Origin: CAZYSK01 sp964649415 | Lineage (GTDB): Bacteria; Chloroflexota; Anaerolineae; B4-G1 | Reading direction: 5' to 3' | Length of the DNA stretch: 64,000 nucleotides | Assembly: GCA_964649415.1 (NCBI GenBank) | Contig: CAZYSK010000026.1 | Span: forward strand, 1 to 64,000 | Shown here: positions 59,710 through 64,000 of the stretch, in pieces | How the letters are laid out: every line of letters starts with the position of its first letter | Position numbering within the stretch: the first letter of the stretch is position 1 | The notes under the pieces: model-generated | What the model saw: the letters and a program-made list of their open reading frames with translations, nothing else | What the model was told of the DNA's origin: nothing | The model's database searches: none | Translations under genes and position numbers: made by a program

Positions 59710-61203
59710 TCAGTTCCGTGAGGACCCACCATTTCTCTGACATCCTGAACGAGATACCAGTCCCAGGACGCTTATTATCGCCATGATGAAATAGAGATTA
59801 CGGTCAAGAAGAGCGGGACCCTGGAACAGCAACGAAGGCACAAGAGCAAACAGACTCGCCGTGCATCCAATTGCCAATTCGTACAAGTCTCTGTTGCCCG
59901 AAGCTGAGCCCACATGCAGCGCCCGTCTTAACTGAATCCGTATGCCCGATCCAAACAGCCACAAGACCACAATACCCAGTATCCCCATCTCCAAGGGCAG
60001 GGTGATGAGCAGACAGTGGGCATCTGTCCAGATTGTCCCGACGACATCGCGAAGATCAGTGTAATGATAGTGAAACACAGCCTCGAAATGTCCAAACCCT
60101 ATGCCCGTAAGCCAATTCAGATCCCGAACATATATGGATGCCGTCTTCAGGTACCTGGGGATTCGCGATGTCTCTACGTCGAACCTTGACCCGACCATAG
60201 GTAGCCACGCCAGGCGAGCAAGGCTAAGTTCACGGAATCTGGCTGGCACAAGTGACGCGAGTATAGTCAGAACCAGGACACTCAAGACCAGAATCGCTAT
60301 CCATAGCCTTGGTCTTCTTGTCCCTAGTTTTCTGGGGTACCACATTGTGTAAAGGCACAACTGTACTGCAATGGACACAAAAGCTGACCTGGTAGCAGAA
60401 AGGATCATTCCAAACAGCAACACGCCGATTGCCAAGCTGAGTGCAAGCTTCCGAAGGATTCGTGTGCGGCCGGACACCAGCCACACCACCAGGAAGGGCA
60501 TAAGTATCTGGTACCATTGTGTAATGCGTACACGCACATTGGGGCCTCCTCCCAGGGTGTCCAGAAAGTATACACCGCTCCTCCCCATGAGCATTACAGC
60601 ACTTGCGTATAGCAGCCCACCTACCGAGATCCAGGTCATGACCTTGAGCAGTGTGATGACCTTGCGCTCAGTATTGACAAAATGGATCGCGGAGAAGTAC
60701 AGTAAAACGGAAGATATGAGCAACTGGACGTAGCCTATCGGAGAAAACTTCAGTTGGGGCGAGCGGACCGCTGCCGGAAACTTGAGGTAGCCGATCAGAA
60801 AGGTTGAAACTGCGGCAAGAACGAGCAAGAGCATACCCTGCGCAATCCTGTTGCGCGCCACAAGAGACCGCAAACGTGTAAGGCTCTTGGGTTGAGACAC
60901 GAGAGTCATGGCCCAGATCCCCACAGTGATTAAGCCAAAAACCCTCACTGGTGACAAGACCTGGCCCGCGACTGATGCAGAAAAATAGACCATAGAGGAT
61001 GTAAAAGCCAAGTACACGCTCCAGACGGGCCGAGCTGCCAACGACGGCAGGACAATAATGCCAACGACAATCGCTCCTATCCATGCAAGGGACGCGGTGT
61101 TCTCAGCTAAGCCGGCTGCAAGTCCAATCACAGTTGCTGCCAGGAGCGTCCCCACGATTATGACTCTTGACGTGTTGTCGTTTCCACTGATTCCCACTTG
61201 CAT
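59710..61203 (-). CDS. O-antigen ligase/polymerase-like (Wzy/WaaL) membrane protein
   Basis: 497 residues, about 12 predicted membrane helices with a large loop after the seventh or eighth (SRIPRYLKTASIYVRDLNWLTGIGFGHF). The G-I-G-F-G-H element and the long loop fit the O-antigen polymerase/ligase superfamily, which joins glycan repeat units or attaches them to an anchor. ATG 61203 has no strong ribosome site; it follows the TPR gene by 12 nt. Confidence 0.82.
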   Translation of the reverse strand: MQVGISGNDNTSRVIIVGTLLAATVIGLAAGLAENTASLAWIGAIVVGIIVLPSLAARPVWSVYLAFTSSMVYFSASVAGQVLSPVRVFGLITVGIWAMTLVSQPKSLTRLRSLVARNRIAQGMLLLVLAAVSTFLIGYLKFPAAVRSPQLKFSPIGYVQLLISSVLLYFSAIHFVNTERKVITLLKVMTWISVGGLLYASAVMLMGRSGVYFLDTLGGGPNVRVRITQWYQILMPFLVVWLVSGRTRILRKLALSLAIGVLLFGMILSATRSAFVSIAVQLCLYTMWYPRKLGTRRPRLWIAILVLSVLVLTILASLVPARFRELSLARLAWLPMVGSRFDVETSRIPRYLKTASIYVRDLNWLTGIGFGHFEAVFHYHYTDLRDVVGTIWTDAHCLLITLPLEMGILGIVVLWLFGSGIRIQLRRALHVGSASGNRDLYELAIGCTASLFALVPSLLFQGPALLDRNLYFIMAIISVLGLVSRSGCQRNGGSSRN

Positions 61204-61215
61204 TTCAATAACCTA

Positions 61216-62400
61216 CTAATGCAGTAGACCACAGATGCCAAGTTCTCGGCGCAGTTTCTCGCTGTCTTCGTCAGATAGGCTTCCCAGTTCGGTCAGACTC
61301 AGATTCATTGACTCAAGCAATGTCACGAAATTGCTGCAAACGTCCCCGTCCTTCAGAGTGCTTGCAAGATAGAGGTACGGTGTGGACGAATTGGGGAGTA
61401 TAGAGATCATGGCAACCGCGTTCTGTTGTAGTTCGGACACCAGGCCCAGTTCATGGTAAGCACGAAGCAAATATACCCATGAATAGCGCTGGTGAGGTGA
61501 GATGGAGAGCGAGGTATGCAGATTAGCCAAAGCCTTTTCATATTGGCGTTCTTGCAAGTAGATGTATCCGAGCCACCGGTAAGGTGCTTCATGACCTGGT
61601 TCGATGGTTGACGCCGCATCGAGGCTTTGGATGGCCTGATCTGTCTCACCCGAATCGTAGTATGTAAGCCCCAGATAGAAGTGAGACCACATGCCGACTC
61701 CGCCCAGTTCAATTGAACGCCTGAAAGACGTGGCTGCATCAGCTAGCCAGCCAAGCTCTTTGTAGGCTTTGCCACAAGCATAGTGTGCCTGTTCATTCTG
61801 AGGATCAAGACTAACTGCCGCCTCGCAGGCGTCAACCGCATTTGTCCAGTCACCCTCGTCAATGAAGGAGAATGCTAGCTCTTGATAGAGCTGTGCCAGT
61901 GAGTCGCTGGGTTCTACCTTTTGAGCGACTTGAGCCCAATGTAGGCTGCGGTACAATTGCTCCTGTTTCATGAACCGACGAGCAGTGTTAAGGAAATAGG
62001 CTGATGCCTCGGCTTGACGCCAGTGCCTGATAGCGTGTTGCTGCTGCCCGGCCTTGTGATAGACGCAACCCAATTGGAAACTTGCGATAGGATCATCGGC
62101 AGCAGGGTCTAGAACGGGTTGCCATCTCTCCAGAAACTGGGCTGCTGAATCACTACAAACCTCCAGAGCCAACAGACCACGTAATCCTGCCCGCTCTCGT
62201 ACAGCCAAGTCTGCCAGCGATGCCTGCAAGGATGAGCACTGGGCGATCAACTGTGTATCTTCCTTAAGTCTAAGACCTACGACACGGAGGAACATACGAT
62301 TCAACCTGGCGTCGAGGATCAGCTTGTCCACTCGCGAAAGGACAGCCAGAAGACAGAAGAGCGCAATCATTGGCGATAACTTGATTCTTCGACCATCCAT
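61216..62400 (-). CDS. TPR-repeat membrane-anchored protein
   Basis: 394 residues. An N-terminal hydrophobic segment (MIALFCLLAVLS) is followed by a region rich in tetratricopeptide-like helices: ADDPIASFQLGCVYHKAGQ, NEQAHYACGKAYKELGW and HEAPYRWLGYIYLQERQYEKA. TPRs bind partner proteins, so this may organise the glycan machinery. ATG 62400 is preferred; GTG 62412 is an alternative. No enzymatic motif. Confidence 0.78.
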   Translation of the reverse strand: MDGRRIKLSPMIALFCLLAVLSRVDKLILDARLNRMFLRVVGLRLKEDTQLIAQCSSLQASLADLAVRERAGLRGLLALEVCSDSAAQFLERWQPVLDPAADDPIASFQLGCVYHKAGQQQHAIRHWRQAEASAYFLNTARRFMKQEQLYRSLHWAQVAQKVEPSDSLAQLYQELAFSFIDEGDWTNAVDACEAAVSLDPQNEQAHYACGKAYKELGWLADAATSFRRSIELGGVGMWSHFYLGLTYYDSGETDQAIQSLDAASTIEPGHEAPYRWLGYIYLQERQYEKALANLHTSLSISPHQRYSWVYLLRAYHELGLVSELQQNAVAMISILPNSSTPYLYLASTLKDGDVCSNFVTLLESMNLSLTELGSLSDEDSEKLRRELGICGLLH

Positions 62401-62494
62401 CTTTTTGGCATGCACTCCTGGAGCTACCGGCACGGTGAGGACGACCACATATGCCTCGGTGTCGTCACACGGTTCGTGGTAGCCAAGTTACTCC

Positions 62495-63748
62495 TCACTC
62501 ATCTCCATTGCACCGGCACATTTGAGAACTTGGCTTTCTCGAACCATCTGCTCCCATCGGCAACAATTCGCTACGGTCTATGCCCAATAGGGTGGCGAAT
62601 TGCCTGAGCATCACCTCGAGGCCAAGGGCGTTTTCCAACGCTGCCTGACGAGCTTCTGCAATGCTGTTCCGCAGGGCAGTGTCTGTGACCAAGCGGCTCA
62701 GAGTTGTCAGGATGTCCGCGGTTTCCAGGGAATGACAGCATAGGCCCACTGGATAATCCTTGAAGAAAAGCGCTGGCGAAGAATCAGTTGGCCCGTGATA
62801 GAAGACGGGAATCCCAGCCGCGAGATAGGTCGATAGCTTGTTGGGGAAAGACGTCTTGACAATGTACGAACGCTTGGGATCGAACCAGTAGGGCAGATAG
62901 CCAAAATCCACATCAGACAGCATTTCTAGCGTCTCTGCTTGAGAATGCCGCCCTGTACGTTCTACGAACGGCTCCATTTGAGCAAAGGTCCGCGGAAAGC
63001 GTCCGATGAACTTGATCGTTACTCTATGCCCCCCAATCACGCCATTCGCAGACCTGAGCGCGGCCAATAGGGTGTTCCATTCCTTCTTGGCATATAGACT
63101 TCCCGCAAAACCGATCACTAGACGGTCTGGCGGCAAAATTCGTGGCAGACGGTCCTGCCATAGGCTATGATGCACCCCGTGTATCCAGGGTAAGCTATCT
63201 ACGCCATACTTCTCAAGGAAGACATTGCGCATAGATTCGCAGCTGACGGAAAGCCGATGAGACCTGCGCAGGACCCTGGGGTAGCTTTCAAGCAGGATGC
63301 GCGTTGTCACCGGATCCAGATGGCGGTTCATCGCAAAATACTCTGGTGCATCCCACACCGTTGAAACGAATGGAATCTCAAGCGTCTGCATCAATTGATC
63401 TGTCAGGGCAATTATGAAACTGCTGTTCAAGACAGACCATATCAGATCAACTTGATTCGATGTGACAAGATGTCTGATCTCTTCTGCCAGCCTCTCTACA
63501 TACAGAAGGCGAAAGCGCCAATACAACAATGACGATGCAATCGGAAAGATTGATGTCAGCGTTCGACGAGTGATGGCTGGGATGCCACACCAGATCCCAT
63601 CCCCTTGATGGGCGTTGTGCGGAACCAGTGAGAAACGGAGCAACCGCCTATCTGGATAGTGTCGCACTACCTGTCGTAAGAAGATGTTGCCTATGCCTGA
63701 ACTGCCAGGATTTCCTTGCACCAGTAGAAGCACTCTTGGAACGGCCAT
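62495..63748 (-). CDS. Glycosyltransferase, GT-B fold
   Basis: 417 residues. The glycine-rich start VLLLVQGNPGSSGIGN, FAGSLYAKKEWNTLLAAL, and PNKLSTYLAAGIPVFYHGP show a GT-B glycosyltransferase with an unusual donor site. ATG 63748 fits the motif start; the longer frame adds no conserved sequence. Last visible gene of the cluster. Donor unknown. Confidence 0.82.
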   Translation of the reverse strand: MAVPRVLLLVQGNPGSSGIGNIFLRQVVRHYPDRRLLRFSLVPHNAHQGDGIWCGIPAITRRTLTSIFPIASSLLYWRFRLLYVERLAEEIRHLVTSNQVDLIWSVLNSSFIIALTDQLMQTLEIPFVSTVWDAPEYFAMNRHLDPVTTRILLESYPRVLRRSHRLSVSCESMRNVFLEKYGVDSLPWIHGVHHSLWQDRLPRILPPDRLVIGFAGSLYAKKEWNTLLAALRSANGVIGGHRVTIKFIGRFPRTFAQMEPFVERTGRHSQAETLEMLSDVDFGYLPYWFDPKRSYIVKTSFPNKLSTYLAAGIPVFYHGPTDSSPALFFKDYPVGLCCHSLETADILTTLSRLVTDTALRNSIAEARQAALENALGLEVMLRQFATLLGIDRSELLPMGADGSRKPSSQMCRCNGDE

Positions 63749-64000
63749 GTCGGGGTATTCAGGATGCACAAACCATAGGAAGCGGTTGGTTTGTAATGTC
63801 GTAGAAACGGTACAACTCAATCGTCTTCTTCTTCTCGTAGTCCGGGCAGACGCCTCGCATGTCCCTACTCAGTCCCCGGCCACATCACTGGAGGCATTGG
63901 TAACCTCTCGGATTCTTCCGACCTGATTTGCTTTGCCTGGCAAGACTGCATTTGACCGTTCGGCCTGTCGAATGGTGCGGTGAGTAAGATAGGGCAACGT
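63749..64000. other. Window edge, no gene recognised
   Basis: About 250 bp upstream of the last glycosyltransferase gene. I see no supported coding region or strong promoter. A further minus-strand gene could end beyond the window. Confidence 0.4.

Noticed and set aside
1..64000. tRNA or rRNA genes
   Set aside because: No cloverleaf or GGTTCGA-type T-arm in a plausible setting; GGTTCGAGC at 18682 lies within gpmA.

Overview
The window is GC-rich, densely coded bacterial DNA and most resembles a Chloroflexota (Anaerolineae-like) genome. That placement is an inference. It rests on the mix of LiaF-like membrane proteins, a dual-ATPase ECF transporter, SpoVS, ferredoxin-tailed aldo/keto reductases, WYL regulators, an EACC1/effector-associated-domain adaptor, and many intergenic palindromes of the kind seen in that phylum. 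I saw no rRNA, tRNA, CRISPR array or complete insertion sequence. A run of 100 Ns at 2428-2527 marks an assembly gap inside uvrA, so this is a draft contig or scaffold.

Layout. 1-1617: a PEBP-family lipoprotein and repeat-filled intergenic DNA. 1618-4801: uvrA, carrying in-frame 51-bp palindromic repeats around the gap. 4807-11301: a plus-strand operon with two ferredoxin-tailed aldo/keto reductases, two DUF3795 proteins, a nitroreductase, a VOC protein, a GNAT protein, a small Cys-rich membrane protein and an alpha-toroid protein, closed by a strong hairpin. 11406-16582: a WYL regulator facing a decayed sugar-use operon (promoter and LacI-like operator, transketolase and SAF-oxidoreductase fragments, an intact DUF4432 gene, an orphan sugar-binding lipoprotein, a frameshifted FG-GAP remnant). 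16671-22985: MFS transporter, gpmA, a four-gene LiaF-like membrane cluster, rdgB. 23107-27056: DUF177, principal sigma factor, metG.

27258-30540 encodes a succinyl-CoA-synthetase-like beta subunit with a ferredoxin tail, an alpha subunit and a citryl-CoA-lyase-like protein, which together look like an unfused citrate-cleavage enzyme. Next come a nitroreductase, a UbiD decarboxylase, SpoVS and a PHP phosphoesterase. 33857-34856 is a broken biological-conflict locus: an intact EACC1-EAD adaptor followed by caspase and formylglycine-enzyme (FGE) scraps. 35457-42548 holds holB, a cyclic-nucleotide-binding/PH-like membrane protein, def and an ECF transporter (fused ATPases, S, T). 42641-45715 (minus) is a four-subunit 2-oxoacid:ferredoxin oxidoreductase, followed by a nitrilase-family gene and a toxin-antitoxin pair whose toxin has lost its middle.

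47448-63748 (minus) is a surface-glycan cluster. It holds what look like the four PglC/D/E/F-type genes of N,N'-diacetylbacillosamine lipid-carrier synthesis, a dehydratase/RmlD-like reductase/2-epimerase set that fits an L-QuiNAc or L-FucNAc donor, another epimerase, four glycosyltransferases, an O-antigen-ligase/polymerase-like membrane protein and a TPR protein. Tightly packed genes on one strand suggest one or a few long transcripts that build and assemble one glycan.

The strongest leads are the in-frame palindromic repeat in uvrA with relatives elsewhere in the window, the ferredoxin-linked citrate-cleavage-like triad, and the remnant of a caspase/FGE conflict system. Everything here comes from reading the sequence; no database search was run.
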